Shown: positions 52,000 to 62,725 of the stretch, one piece after another
Layout: the number at the start of each line of letters is the position of its first letter
How positions within the stretch are numbered: the stretch's first letter is position 1
Assembly (NCBI GenBank): GCA_028868855.1
Contig: JAGWTR010000001.1
Span: 186,001 to 250,000, forward strand
DNA from: Burkholderiales bacterium
GTDB taxonomy: Bacteria > Pseudomonadota > Gammaproteobacteria > Burkholderiales > Burkholderiaceae_C
Direction of reading: 5' to 3'
Length of the DNA: 64,000 bases
Made by a program: the position numbers and the translations under genes
The notes under the pieces: model-generated
Seen by the model: the letters and a program-made list of their open reading frames with translations, nothing else
Database searches by the model: none
What the model was told of the DNA's origin: nothing

Positions 52000-53264
52000 G
52001 CACGCCAGCGGTCACCGTGGCAACTCCAAGGCTGGCGTGGCTAAAAGCGCTGCGTGCGCAAGCGCTGGAGCGCGTCGGCGTGCTCACCGTTCCGACAGTG
52101 TACGAAGAGGCCTGGCGATTCACCGACATGTCGGCCTTGACCCGCCAGTCGTTCCATCCCTTGCGCACACCGACCGCGCTGCACGCTGGCGACATCGATG
52201 CCTTGTGCCTGGACGAGGCGAAGCACCGGATCGTCTTCGTCGACGGCGTTCACGCCCCGCAACTCTCCAGCCTGGAACAAGACCGTGGCTTGTTCGTCAG
52301 TCACCTCTCAGCCGCTGTGGAGGTGCATGCTTTCAATATGGCGCCGCATCTGGGTCGTCACGCCCAGTTCCGGGACACGCTGTTCACGGCACAGAACACC
52401 GCTTTTTTGCAGGAGGCGGCGGTGGTCATCGTGCCGCGCGACACCGTGATCGCCTCGCCGGTGCATGTGCTGTTCATCTCGACGCAAGCAGAGGTGGCAA
52501 GTTACCAGCGCGTGCTGCTGCTGGCCGAGGCGGGCAGCGCCGTGACATTGGTCGAAGACTATGTGGCCTTGCACGCCGGGGCCTACCTTAGCAACGCGGT
52601 GACCGAGATCGTGGTGGGACCGAATGCGTCGGTTGAACACCTGCGTGTGCAGCGCGAGAGCGGCCAGGCTTTTCACATCGCCAGTGGGGCGGTGTCTCTG
52701 GACCGGGCGAGCCGTTACCACTCGGTCAACATCGCGCTGGGCGCCCAGATCTCCCGCCTGGCTTTGCATGTGGCGCAAATCGGTGAGGCGGTGGAATGTC
52801 GTCTGGATGGGCTGGCGCTGATCGGCAATGAGCAACTGGCCGATACGCACACCTTCATCGACCACGCCAAGCCGCACGGCATGAGCCGCCAGTTGCACAA
52901 GACCATTGTGGATGGCGCGGCGCACGCGGTGTTCAATGGTCAGGTGATGGTCCGCCCCGGCGCACAACAAACCGATTCGGCGCAGTCCAGTCGCAACCTG
53001 TTGTTGAGTGCCAAGGCCTTGGTCAATACACAGCCGCAGCTGGAAATATTCGCCGACGATGTCAAGTGCACGCACGGTGCGACCGTCGGCCAGCTCGACA
53101 GTGAGGCGATTTTTTTCCTGCAAAGCCGGGGTCTGTCGGAAGCGGCAGCGCGCGATTTGCTCACTTACGCCTTCGGCGCCGAGATCATCGACCGCATTCC
53201 CATCCCGTCGCTGAGGCGGCAACTGGTGCAAGGGGTGCTTGAGCACACCACCCGGGAGGCATGA
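51996..53264 (+). CDS. sufD: Fe-S assembly scaffold subunit SufD
   Basis: A 422-residue partner of SufB. The N-terminus ([18 protein letters not shown]) and the C-terminal beta-helix with [33 protein letters not shown], ending in [19 protein letters not shown], are diagnostic. ATG 51996 lies in an ATGA overlap with sufC and is preferred to the frame's upstream start at 51972. Confidence 0.96.
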
Positions 53265-54508
53265 TGGACCGGCCGACCAACACGACGCCCGCTTTCGATG
53301 TTGAAAAGATTCGCCTTGAATTCCCCATTCTTCAGCTCACGGTGGCGGGTAAGCCGCTGGTGTACCTAGACAACGCCGCATCTAGCCAGATGCCGCAGCC
53401 AGTGATTGACCGCCTGGTCCGCTACCAGACCAGCCAGCACGCCAACATCCACCGGGCGGTGCATTACCTGTCGGAGTTGGCCACCACCGAGTACGAGGCG
53501 GCCCGACACAAGGTTCAGCGCTTCATCAACGCGCGTGAAGATCGCGAAGTGATCTTCACCAGCGGCACCACTGATGGCATCAATCTGGTGATGCAGGGCT
53601 GGGGCCGCCAATTCATTGGTCCCGGTGACGAGATCATCCTGACGGTGCTGGAGCACCACTCGAACATCGTGCCGTGGCAGATGCTGGCCAGCGAGAAGGG
53701 CGCAACGATCCGCGTCGTGCCCATCAACGATGCGGGCGAGCTGCTGATGGCGGACTACGAGGCGTTGTTCAATGAGCACACGCGCCTGGTGAGCGTCGCT
53801 CATGTCTCGAACGCGCTGGGCAGCGTCAACCCGGTCAAAACGATGATTGCGTTCGCGCATGCACGCGGTGTGCCGGTGCTGGTCGATGGGGCGCAGGCCG
53901 CCCCCCATGTCGTCGTGGACGTGCAGGATCTGGACTGCGACTTCTATGCCTTCTCGGGCCACAAGATGTGCGGCCCCACCGGTATTGGGGTTCTGTATGG
54001 GCGTGCCGCGCTGCTGGAGGCCATGCAGCCTTTCAAGGGCGGCGGCGACATGATCCACACCGTGACGTTTGAAAAGACGACCTACAACACCCTTCCGCAT
54101 AAATTCGAAGCCGGGACGCCGCCGATTGCTGCGGCCATCGGCCTGGGGGCTGCGCTCGACTACCTCTCAAGCCTCGGCATGCTGGCGGTGGCAGCCCATG
54201 AGGACGCCTTGCTGCGCCATGCCACGCAACAAATCGCCGATCTGCCCGGGGTTCGCATCCTTGGCACCGCTGCACACAAGGCCGCAGTGATTTCCTTCGC
54301 GATGGATGGCATTCATCCGCACGACGTGGGCACTTTGCTCAATCAGGAGGGGATTGCGGTGCGCACGGGTCACCACTGCACGCAGCCCCTGATGAAGCGT
54401 CTGGGCGTGGTGGCTACTTCGCGCGCATCGTTTTCCTTCTACAACACGATGGCCGAGGTCGACGCGCTGGTTGCCGGCATTCGCAGCGTGCAAAAGGTGT
54501 TCGCATGA
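53261..54508 (+). CDS. sufS: Cysteine desulfurase SufS
   Basis: A 415-residue PLP enzyme supplying sulfur for clusters (group II desulfurase). VYLDNAASSQMP, YPIEL-type start LEFPILQLTVAGKPLVYLD, PLP-lysine in AFSGHKMCGPTGIGVLYG, and the sulfur-carrying Cys in VRTGHHCTQPLMKRL. It overlaps sufD (ATGA) and sufU (ATGA), so stoichiometry is probably fixed by coupling. Confidence 0.96.
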   Translation: MMDRPTNTTPAFDVEKIRLEFPILQLTVAGKPLVYLDNAASSQMPQPVIDRLVRYQTSQHANIHRAVHYLSELATTEYEAARHKVQRFINAREDREVIFTSGTTDGINLVMQGWGRQFIGPGDEIILTVLEHHSNIVPWQMLASEKGATIRVVPINDAGELLMADYEALFNEHTRLVSVAHVSNALGSVNPVKTMIAFAHARGVPVLVDGAQAAPHVVVDVQDLDCDFYAFSGHKMCGPTGIGVLYGRAALLEAMQPFKGGGDMIHTVTFEKTTYNTLPHKFEAGTPPIAAAIGLGAALDYLSSLGMLAVAAHEDALLRHATQQIADLPGVRILGTAAHKAAVISFAMDGIHPHDVGTLLNQEGIAVRTGHHCTQPLMKRLGVVATSRASFSFYNTMAEVDALVAGIRSVQKVFA

Positions 54509-54993
54509 GCGCTGACCCCCGATCCCTGTATCAGGAGGTGATCCTCGATCACAACCGCAAGCCGCGCAACCATGGGGTGCTGGCGCATCCCAGTCACCAT
54601 GCTGAAGGGCTCAATCCGCTGTGCGGGGATCACATTCAAGTCGCGTTCGATCTGGTGGGCGACACCATCAACGCGATTGCCTTTCAGGGCGAGTCCTGCG
54701 CGATATGCAAGGCCTCGGCGTCGATGATGACCATGGCCGTCAAGGGCAAGCGCAAGGATGAGGCGCAGGCCTTGGCGCATGAGTTCATCGACATGGCCAC
54801 GGGGCGTCTGGACCCCAAGGACAGCCAGCACATCGGCCGACTCGCGGTGTTCTCCGGCATCAGCGAGTTGCCGATGCGCGTGAAGTGCGCAATCCTGCCG
54901 TGGCACACCTTGCAGGCGGCGTTCAATGCCGTGGCCACCACCTCGACCGAGGCCGATGAGGACCCGATGCACACGCCGTTGGGCGACGCCTGA
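54505..54993 (+). CDS. sufU: SufU-type sulfur acceptor/scaffold
   Basis: A 162-residue SufU/IscU-like protein that takes sulfur from SufS. The three cysteine sites are in LNPLCGDHI, GESCAICKASASMM and MRVKCAILPWHTL; the insertion between the second and third sites is the SufU (not IscU) form. It replaces SufE in this operon, an arrangement shared with Gram-positive bacteria. ATGA overlap with sufS. Confidence 0.94.
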   Translation: MSADPRSLYQEVILDHNRKPRNHGVLAHPSHHAEGLNPLCGDHIQVAFDLVGDTINAIAFQGESCAICKASASMMTMAVKGKRKDEAQALAHEFIDMATGRLDPKDSQHIGRLAVFSGISELPMRVKCAILPWHTLQAAFNAVATTSTEADEDPMHTPLGDA

Positions 54994-55003
54994 GGACAAG
55001 CGC

Positions 55004-55564
55004 ATGCCCAAGATTGCCGATATCGAAGACACCCCCAACCCCAATGCGGTGAAGTTCACCTTGCGTGAGCCCTTGACCTGGGGCGTGACGCATTCGTACG
55101 AAAACGCCGAGCAGGCTCAGGGCGATGAATTGGCGCGCGCGCTGTTTTTGATCGAGCACGTGACCAATGTGTTCTATGTGGACCGCTGGCTCACCGTCAC
55201 GCAAGATGGACAGGCCGACTGGAAGCAACTGGTGCGCGAGATTGCCGTTCCCTTGCGGGCCGCCCCTGCGGCGAGCGCTCAATCGGCGGCGGCGGTGTTC
55301 GCGGCGCGGGAGGCCTTGGCCGACCTGAGCGAAGACGATCAGCAGCGCCTTGACGAGATCAACGAGCTGCTCGAAGAGAAGATCAGGCCCTATCTGAGGG
55401 GCGATGGCGGCGACCTGCACGTGCTCGGGCTGGCTGGCAATCGGCTCATCGTTCACTACCAGGGCGCGTGCGGCACCTGCCCCAGTTCCATCTCAGGGAC
55501 GCTGCGAGGCATCGAAAACCTGCTGCGCACGATTGAGCCCGACATTGAAGTGGTGGCGGCCTAG
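55004..55564 (+). CDS. NifU/Nfu-type Fe-S carrier protein
   Basis: A 186-residue protein with an N-terminal Nfu_N domain (DTPNPNAVKFTLREPL, about 6-95), a linker, and the C-terminal NifU domain (about 120-186) with the cluster-binding CxxC in YQGACGTCPSSISGTLRGIE. It carries clusters from the scaffold to target proteins. Lies 10 bases after sufU; last gene of the SUF operon. Confidence 0.93.
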   Translation: MPKIADIEDTPNPNAVKFTLREPLTWGVTHSYENAEQAQGDELARALFLIEHVTNVFYVDRWLTVTQDGQADWKQLVREIAVPLRAAPAASAQSAAAVFAAREALADLSEDDQQRLDEINELLEEKIRPYLRGDGGDLHVLGLAGNRLIVHYQGACGTCPSSISGTLRGIENLLRTIEPDIEVVAA

Positions 55565-55567
55565 CAG

Positions 55568-55590
55568 GGGCTGGAATTCAGCCCTGTTTG
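55568..55590 (+). terminator. Probable SUF operon terminator
   Basis: GGGCTG/CAGCCC stem with a five-base loop begins four bases after the nfu stop and is followed by TGTTTGG, a weak T-run. Confidence 0.5.
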
Positions 55591-55660
55591 GTCGTTTGGA
55601 AACCCTGCCGACTGAATAGAATCGTCAAGTGTTTCTTTTCATCCAGCCTTGCAAGCGACC

Positions 55661-58600
55661 ATGCCCTTGAACCGTGTGCAGCCTTTGGCATCCGCCGCCA
55701 GCGGCGTGTTCGCGTTCGTGTGGGGTGTTCTGGTCATGCTGGGGTGGGTGACCGGCACGAGCATCTTGCTGCGCCCAGGCGACAACGCTGTGGCGACGGT
55801 GGCCAGCACCGGGCTTTGCCTCGCCCTGAGCGGCCTTGCGCTGGCTGCCCCCACCTGGTCGGGCGGGTTTGAGCGCCGTTTGTCCATGCTGGCAGGGACC
55901 TCACTGGTGGGGATCTCTGCGGTCATGCTTGGGCAAATCACCCTCGGCGTCAATCAGGGCATCAGCCTGCCGGCTGTGCATGCCTGGATGCATGACACGA
56001 ACCCTTATCCGGGGCGGATGGCGCCGGGCCCGGCCTTGGGCTTCCTGCTGATCGGCCTTGGCCTGGTCACGGAGACGATGTGGCGCGATCGCCCCGGCAT
56101 GCTGCGCTTGCGCGGCGCCATCGGTACCATCGTGGCGATCTCGGGTCTGATCGGGCTGCTGGCCCATTTCGTGCATCCGGAGTTGCTGTTCGGATACGGT
56201 CGAAATCTCCCGAGAATGGCGCCGTACACCAGTGTCGGTTTGATGGCGCTGGGCATCGGATTCACGAACCGGTGGCGGCCTGAGTCCACTGAGTCCGACG
56301 CGCCCGAGGTGCACCGTCGCCGCATTTTCTACACGGTTGCCGTGGCCCTGACGATGGTGGCGCTGATCAGCGGAACGGCGGGTTTTGCGCTGCAAATGAA
56401 CAGCGTCACGCAGAAGGCCCATGAACACTTGTCCAGGACACTGGGCGATCGCCGCGTGGCCCTCGAAGATGCCTTGGGCAAGGTCGCGCAAATGGTCGAG
56501 CTGACCAGCACGAACCCCGCGGTCATCGAAAAACTGGTCGCGGCGTCGTCGGCCCATCCCGCAGGGACCAGCGCGCGCCAGGGGCTGGCGACCATGGCTA
56601 AAGGCCTGCTGGCGCACGGCTTTTCCCATGTGGCGTTTGAAACCACGGCGGGCCCTGTGGCATCTGCCGGGACGTCCATTGGCTCGCCGGCGCTGGAGGT
56701 TCCCCTGCTGGGCCGCACTCTCGGCAGTCTGGCCTGGCAACAGGGCTACTTTGTCCGGCATCGACAAGCCATTCAAGGCCCAAGCGGCCTGGTGGGCTAC
56801 GTGGTGACCGAGCAACCCCTGAAGATGTTGGCCTTGCTCTCCGACGAGATCGCCAACTGGGGAGATTCTTTCGACATGGCCTTGTGCACGTCGGACGGAG
56901 CTCGCATCGTCTGCTTTCCTCAGCGCCAGAGCCGGGAATGGTTTTCGGCGCCGAAAATGATGAACGGGCAGCCATTGCCCATGGCCCTGGCCCTGAACGG
57001 GCAGACGGGACTGACGTCGCGGCTCGACTTTCGGCATCACCCGGTCATTGCCGCTTATGCGCCGGTCGGTGTCACGGGATTGGGCATGGTGCTCAAAGTC
57101 GACGCCGAGGAGCTGTATGCGCCGATACGTCACCAATTCCTGGTGGCATTGCCCACGATTTTTCTGATTGTGCTGGCCGGCCTGTGGGCCCTGAGGCTGA
57201 GGTTGCGCCCCGTTGTGCAAGCGCTGGTTCAGGCCCGTTTGGCGGCCCAAGCCAACGAGGCGCGATTTGTGGCGGCCATGGAAAGCGGCCTCGATGCCTT
57301 TTATATCCTGCGCGCCGAGCGCAACGAGCGCGGCGACATCGTTGATTTCAGGTTCACCTATGTGACGAGTCGCGGTGCGGCCTTGCTCTCGCTCACACGC
57401 GCTCAAGTTGAAGGCCAGCTCTTGTGTGAAATTCGCCCCATCAACCGCACAGGCGGGTACTTCGACAAGTACAAGGCCGTGCTTGAAAGTGGCATGGCGC
57501 TGGCCGAAGAGTCTCCGATTCAGGACGCCGGGGTGGCTGCCAGCTGGCTCAGCTACCAGGTCGTCAAAATGGACGATGACAGCATCGCCATCACGACCAG
57601 GGACATCTCCGAGCGCAAGCGTGACGAGCACGCCTTGATCCTGAGCCAGGAGCGACTGAAGGAGGTGACCGACAACGTTCCGGCCTTGATCGCATACATC
57701 GACCGCGAACACCGGTTCCGCTTTGCGAATCTGGCACACAAAGAGTGGCTGGGCGTCGATCCCGAGGGATTGATTGGTACCAGTCTGCATGAGCTGTACG
57801 GTGAAGCCACTTACGCCAAGATTCGGCCCTATCTGGATCGGGCCTTTGCGGGCGAGACGCTGAGTTATGAGCGCGATTTTGATGGCAAGGATAGAAAGCG
57901 CATCGTGCATGTCACGATGACGCCCCGCTGTCAAAGCGACGGCGAAGTCCTTGGCCTGTATGTCTTGATCAGCGACATCACGCCGCTCAAGGAGGCCGAG
58001 ATGCAATCGGCCCGTAGTCAAGAGCGCTTGGCCTTGGCACTGGAAGGCTCCCACCTGGCCTTGTTCGATTGGAACTTGACGACCCATCAGGTCTACAACA
58101 GTGCGCAGTGGTCCAGCATGCTGGGTGGCCCTGCGATTGAAACCACCACGAGTGTGGAAAGCATGAAGCAACTGGTGCATCCCGAGGACCTGCCCTCGGT
58201 GCTGGCCAAGGTGAAAAGCGCGCTCAAAGGCGCCACGCCCTTCTACAGTGCGGAGCACCGAGTCCGCATCGGGACTGGTGACTGGCTATGGATTCTGAGC
58301 CGAGGCCGGGTGGTGGAACGAGATGCGAACGGCCGCGCGCTGCGCTTGTCGGGCACCAATGCGGACATCTCCGAGCAGAAATCGATTGAAGCGCGATTGC
58401 AGCACATGGCCGAGATCGACGTCTTGACGCAGCTGCCTAACCGGGCGTTCTTCAACGACCGATTGAGTGGGGCCATGGCTCGGTGCAAACGCAAGGGCAC
58501 ACGCATGGCCTTGATGCTGCTGGACATTGATTTCTTCAAGAAGATCAACGATGGCCTGGGCCACGACGCGGGCGATGCCATCCTGCGCGAGTTTGGGCGC

Positions 58601-58930
58601 CGCTTGTCGGTCACCGTGAGGCAGACTGACACGGTGGCGCGACTGGGTGGTGACGAGTTCGCGGTCATTCTGGAAGAAATCAGTGCGCCAAGAGAAGCCG
58701 AAATGGTCGCCGACAAAATACTCGCCGTGATGGCGGAAGAATTTTCCCATGCAGGGAAAAGTCTGCGCGTGACGTCCAGCATTGGCGTGGCCTATCTTGA
58801 GCAGCCTGTCGAAGAGGCAGCCAGCCTGATCAAACGCGCCGATCAGGCCCTCTACAGTGCCAAAGCGGCCGGTCGCAATACCTATCGGAGTGCTGCGGCG
58901 AATCAAGCCGAGCTGGCCAATCCGCGCTGA
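55661..58930 (+). CDS. Membrane diguanylate cyclase with three PAS domains
   Basis: A 1089-residue c-di-GMP synthase. N-terminal array of about seven helices (residues 5-215), then a helix near 225-250, a periplasmic sensory domain (about 255-495), another helix near 500-520 (LPTIFLIVLAGLWALRLRL), PAS domains at about 540-645, 655-765 and 775-895, and a GGDEF domain. Active site GGDEF at 996-1000 is intact; RQTD at 987-990, five residues before it, is the product-inhibition I-site. No EAL domain. ATG 55661 chosen over TTG 55649. Signal unknown; convergent with the next gene. Confidence 0.93.
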   Translation: MPLNRVQPLASAASGVFAFVWGVLVMLGWVTGTSILLRPGDNAVATVASTGLCLALSGLALAAPTWSGGFERRLSMLAGTSLVGISAVMLGQITLGVNQGISLPAVHAWMHDTNPYPGRMAPGPALGFLLIGLGLVTETMWRDRPGMLRLRGAIGTIVAISGLIGLLAHFVHPELLFGYGRNLPRMAPYTSVGLMALGIGFTNRWRPESTESDAPEVHRRRIFYTVAVALTMVALISGTAGFALQMNSVTQKAHEHLSRTLGDRRVALEDALGKVAQMVELTSTNPAVIEKLVAASSAHPAGTSARQGLATMAKGLLAHGFSHVAFETTAGPVASAGTSIGSPALEVPLLGRTLGSLAWQQGYFVRHRQAIQGPSGLVGYVVTEQPLKMLALLSDEIANWGDSFDMALCTSDGARIVCFPQRQSREWFSAPKMMNGQPLPMALALNGQTGLTSRLDFRHHPVIAAYAPVGVTGLGMVLKVDAEELYAPIRHQFLVALPTIFLIVLAGLWALRLRLRPVVQALVQARLAAQANEARFVAAMESGLDAFYILRAERNERGDIVDFRFTYVTSRGAALLSLTRAQVEGQLLCEIRPINRTGGYFDKYKAVLESGMALAEESPIQDAGVAASWLSYQVVKMDDDSIAITTRDISERKRDEHALILSQERLKEVTDNVPALIAYIDREHRFRFANLAHKEWLGVDPEGLIGTSLHELYGEATYAKIRPYLDRAFAGETLSYERDFDGKDRKRIVHVTMTPRCQSDGEVLGLYVLISDITPLKEAEMQSARSQERLALALEGSHLALFDWNLTTHQVYNSAQWSSMLGGPAIETTTSVESMKQLVHPEDLPSVLAKVKSALKGATPFYSAEHRVRIGTGDWLWILSRGRVVERDANGRALRLSGTNADISEQKSIEARLQHMAEIDVLTQLPNRAFFNDRLSGAMARCKRKGTRMALMLLDIDFFKKINDGLGHDAGDAILREFGRRLSVTVRQTDTVARLGGDEFAVILEEISAPREAEMVADKILAVMAEEFSHAGKSLRVTSSIGVAYLEQPVEEAASLIKRADQALYSAKAAGRNTYRSAAANQAELANPR

Positions 58931-58934
58931 GCGG

Positions 58935-59948
<1,014 letters not shown>

Positions 59949-60021
59949 AGGCTTCCTCCGCAATGACAGGTGACCTCTGGAGCGAGGCAGAGTCGCTACT
60001 CTACTGCTCAGAGATGAGCGA

Positions 60022-60045
60022 TGATGGTGCCCCATTGAACCATCA
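60022..60045 (+). promoter_or_regulatory. Hairpin just before the FKBP ribosome-binding site
   Basis: TGATGGT and ACCATCA form a perfect 7-bp stem around a 10-base loop, ending directly before the ribosome site (GGAGA at 60046-60050). It could affect mRNA stability or initiation. I compared it with the fluoride-riboswitch pattern and do not find that motif. Confidence 0.4.
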
Positions 60046-60056
60046 GGAGACCCGTT

Positions 60057-60521
60057 GTGCGATTTACCTTGACATCCTCCCTGCTGAGCGCCGCTGTGCT
60101 GGCCCTGTCGACCTTGTTGCCGGTGTCCACCGCCCTGGCGACGCCTTCTGAGGCCGCCATCAAGGCCGCCAAGGAAAAAGGCGCCGTGGTGACCCCAAGC
60201 GGTCTGGTCTACCTGTCGCTGAAGGAGGGCACCGGTGCCAGTCCGGTCGCGACGGACATGGTGAAAGTTCACTACCGTGGCACCTTGCCCGACGGCAAGG
60301 AGTTCGACAGTTCCTACAAGCGCAACGAGCCGGCCAACTTCCCCCTCAACCGAGTGATTCCTTGCTGGACCGAAGGGCTGCAGCGCATGAAGGTGGGCGG
60401 CAAGGCCAAGCTCACATGCCCGCCGTCGATTGCCTATGGTGAACGCGGTGCTGGCGATGCAATCCCGCCCAATGCCACGCTGCATTTCGAGGTGGAACTG
60501 CTGGGCATCGCGGGCAAGTGA
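60057..60521 (+). CDS. Exported FKBP-type peptidyl-prolyl isomerase
   Basis: A 154-residue periplasmic folding enzyme. GTG start at 60057 with CAGGAGA upstream; signal peptide residues 1-28 (RFTLTSSLLSAAVLALSTLLPVSTALA). The FKBP domain has VKVHYRGTLPDGKEFDSSY, IPCWTEGLQRMKVGGKAKLTCP, SIAYGERGAGDAIPPNATLHFEVELL, all hallmarks of the family. Divergent from acuI. Targets unknown. Confidence 0.93.
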   Translation: MRFTLTSSLLSAAVLALSTLLPVSTALATPSEAAIKAAKEKGAVVTPSGLVYLSLKEGTGASPVATDMVKVHYRGTLPDGKEFDSSYKRNEPANFPLNRVIPCWTEGLQRMKVGGKAKLTCPPSIAYGERGAGDAIPPNATLHFEVELLGIAGK

Positions 60522-60619
60522 TCCGGTCGGCCTGGGGTGGGCGCCGCTGGTGAGCGACGCACAGGGCCGTCATGTCAAGGCATGATCGTTGGCTTGGTGA
60601 ATCAGACAACTTGTGAACG

Positions 60620-61930
60620 ATGAAACATTCCAGGCTCTTTGAGCAGATTACATTGCTGCGCCACGTCGGCAAATGGCTGGCCTTGTCGGTGGCCGTTGCG
60701 CTGCTGGCGGGCACGGCGTCGGCCTGGTTCCTGCTGGCCCTGGACTGGGCAACGCAAACGCGTGAGGCCCACCACTGGATCGTCTGGCTGCTGCCCCTGG
60801 CAGGGTTCTGGGTCGGCTGGGTCTACCTGAAGGTGGGGCAAAGTGTTGAAGCCGGCAACAATCTCCTGATTGACGAAATTCACGATCCCAAGAAGGTCGT
60901 CCCGCTGCGCATGGCCCCGCTGATTTTTGTCAGCACCGTCATCTCGCACCTGTTTGGCGCTTCGGTGGGGCGTGAGGGCACGGCGGTGCAGATGGGTGGG
61001 GCCATGGCGGACCAGATCACCCATGCGTTCAAGCTGCGCCCGGAGGACCGGCGTGTGTTGCTGATGGCCGGTATCAGCGCGGGCTTTGCCTCGGTATTTG
61101 GCACGCCCATGGCGGGCGCGGTGTTCGGTCTGGAGGTGCTGGCCGTGGGCCGCATGAGATACGACGCGCTGCTACCTTGTTTCGTGGCGGCCATCGTCGC
61201 GGATCAGATCGGCATGCTCTGGGGGCTGCAGCACACGCACTATGGGGTGGACCTGATTGCACCAGTCACCGCCTGGGGATTGGGGGCGGCAGCCCTGGCA
61301 GGGGTGGTCTTCGGGGTGGTCGGGATGTGGTTCGCCATCTCGACGCATGAGCTGACGGCGTTTGTGAAGCGCCGCATTGCCTATGCACCGCTGCGCCCCT
61401 TGTTGGGCGGCACTGTGCTGGCGCTGGCGTTCTGGGGACTGGACGCCTGGCGCTATGCGGGCCTGGGGAACCCGGCGATTGTCCAAGCCTTCCAGGTACC
61501 GGTTGCGCCGTGGGACTTCGCCGTCAAGGCCTTGTTCACGACGTTCTCGCTGGGCACCGGTTTCAAGGGGGGGGAGGTCACGCCCCTGTTCTACATCGGG
61601 GCCACGCTGGGGAATGCGCTGGCCCCCTTGCTGCATCAACCTTTTGCGCTGCTGGCTTCACTGGGTTTTGTCGCCGTGTTTGCGGGTGCAGCCAACACCC
61701 CGCTGGCTTGCACACTGATGGCCATGGAGCTTTTTGGTGCCCAGATCGGGGTGTATGCCGGGCTGGCCTGTGTCGTGAGCTATCTGTTCTCGGGACACAC
61801 CGGGATTTACAGATCCCAGCGTATCGGCCATGCCAAGCATCGCCATGTGCCGCAACGCGCGCGTATGGATGAGGTGGCGAAGGAGGGCGCCGATCAAGCC
61901 GGTTCTGACGCGCTTGCGCGAGACAAGTGA
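60620..61930 (+). CDS. ClC-family anion channel/transporter
   Basis: A 436-residue membrane protein with ten or more helices. The ClC signature is GASVGREGTAVQMGGAMAD (about 113-131): the gating Glu of GREG is kept, but the usual GREGP is GREGT. The second motif is FSLGTGFKGGEVTPLFYIGATLG (usual GxFxP form is altered), and the third is VAVFAGAANTPLACTLMAMELFG. These shifts resemble the fluoride-exporting CLC-F branch, but I cannot prove this, and no fluoride riboswitch is seen upstream. The stretch encoding FKGGEV contains a run of eight G. No regulatory CBS domains. Confidence 0.88.
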   Translation: MKHSRLFEQITLLRHVGKWLALSVAVALLAGTASAWFLLALDWATQTREAHHWIVWLLPLAGFWVGWVYLKVGQSVEAGNNLLIDEIHDPKKVVPLRMAPLIFVSTVISHLFGASVGREGTAVQMGGAMADQITHAFKLRPEDRRVLLMAGISAGFASVFGTPMAGAVFGLEVLAVGRMRYDALLPCFVAAIVADQIGMLWGLQHTHYGVDLIAPVTAWGLGAAALAGVVFGVVGMWFAISTHELTAFVKRRIAYAPLRPLLGGTVLALAFWGLDAWRYAGLGNPAIVQAFQVPVAPWDFAVKALFTTFSLGTGFKGGEVTPLFYIGATLGNALAPLLHQPFALLASLGFVAVFAGAANTPLACTLMAMELFGAQIGVYAGLACVVSYLFSGHTGIYRSQRIGHAKHRHVPQRARMDEVAKEGADQAGSDALARDK

Positions 61931-61969
61931 GCCAGTGAGCGGGAGATGCGTGCCCTGTAAAATGTCGGC

Positions 61970-62725
61970 ATGACGCCTGAACTTCAACTCAGCAAGGTCA
62001 GTCGGCATTGGGCTGGCGTGCCCGCCCTCCAAGACATCACCATGAGCCTCAAGGCGGGTGAGCGTGTGGCCCTGATCGGTCCCAGCGGTGGCGGCAAGTC
62101 CACCCTGATCCAGATGATGGCCGGCGCGCTGCGCCCCTCGGCCGGGGTCATCGAAGTCAACGGTCGAGCGATGGCCGATTTCAGCTGGAGCGAGCTCCAG
62201 CGTTACCGCTCGCAGTGCCGCATCGTTGAACAGCAAAGCCTGTTGGTGCCGCAATCGACGGTGCACCAGAATGTGCTGTCCGGTCTGTTGTCGACCTGGC
62301 CGTGGCCCAAGGTCTTGCTGGCCTGGCTGTTTCCGATCGAACGTGCGCGGGTGCACGACGTTTTGGCGCAACTGGGCATGGCCCAGTATCAATGGGCCCA
62401 GGCGGGCGAACTCAGCGGCGGCCAGATGCAGCGGGTGGCCATTGCCCGCGCATTGATTGCCGAGCCAGGCATTTTGTTGGCCGACGAGCCCACCGCCTCG
62501 CTGGACCCCAACACCGCCAGGCTGGTGACCCAGCAGATCATTGATGCGGCCAAGGCCCGTCACATGTCCCTGGTTTTTTGTACGCATTGGTTTGACATCG
62601 TCAAGCGCGACTGCACGCGGGTCATCGGCATCAAGGCGGGCCGGGTTTTGTTTGACCTGCCGCCAGACCAGGTCTCGCCAGACCAACTGGAGCAGTTGTA
62701 TGCCGGCAGCAGCGAGCGAATTTGA
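61970..62725 (+). CDS. Phosphonate-type ABC transporter ATPase (PhnC-like)
   Basis: A 251-residue ATPase. Walker A GPSGGGKSTLIQMMAG, signature ELSGGQMQRVAIARALIAEP, Walker B ILLADEPTASLDPNTA, and a PhnC-like central insertion (LLSTWPWPKVLLAWLFPIERAR). Usual partner is a PhnE permease, which follows with 26 bases of overlap. The substrate-binding protein is not in the window. Substrate could be phosphonate, phosphite or a related small anion. Confidence 0.88.
   Translation: MTPELQLSKVSRHWAGVPALQDITMSLKAGERVALIGPSGGGKSTLIQMMAGALRPSAGVIEVNGRAMADFSWSELQRYRSQCRIVEQQSLLVPQSTVHQNVLSGLLSTWPWPKVLLAWLFPIERARVHDVLAQLGMAQYQWAQAGELSGGQMQRVAIARALIAEPGILLADEPTASLDPNTARLVTQQIIDAAKARHMSLVFCTHWFDIVKRDCTRVIGIKAGRVLFDLPPDQVSPDQLEQLYAGSSERI

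Noticed and set aside
55901-58258. 785-codon minus-strand frame opposite the diguanylate cyclase
   Set aside because: Long only because of high GC in the real gene; Gln/Arg-rich, no motifs, no ribosome site.
60001-60050. Fluoride (crcB) riboswitch before the FKBP or ClC gene
   Set aside because: There is a simple hairpin only; the conserved pseudoknot elements of the crcB motif are not seen.
59949-60485. N-terminal extension of the acuI frame
   Set aside because: The extra 179 codons run antisense through the FKBP gene; the GTG at 59948 has a strong ribosome site and gives the normal family length.
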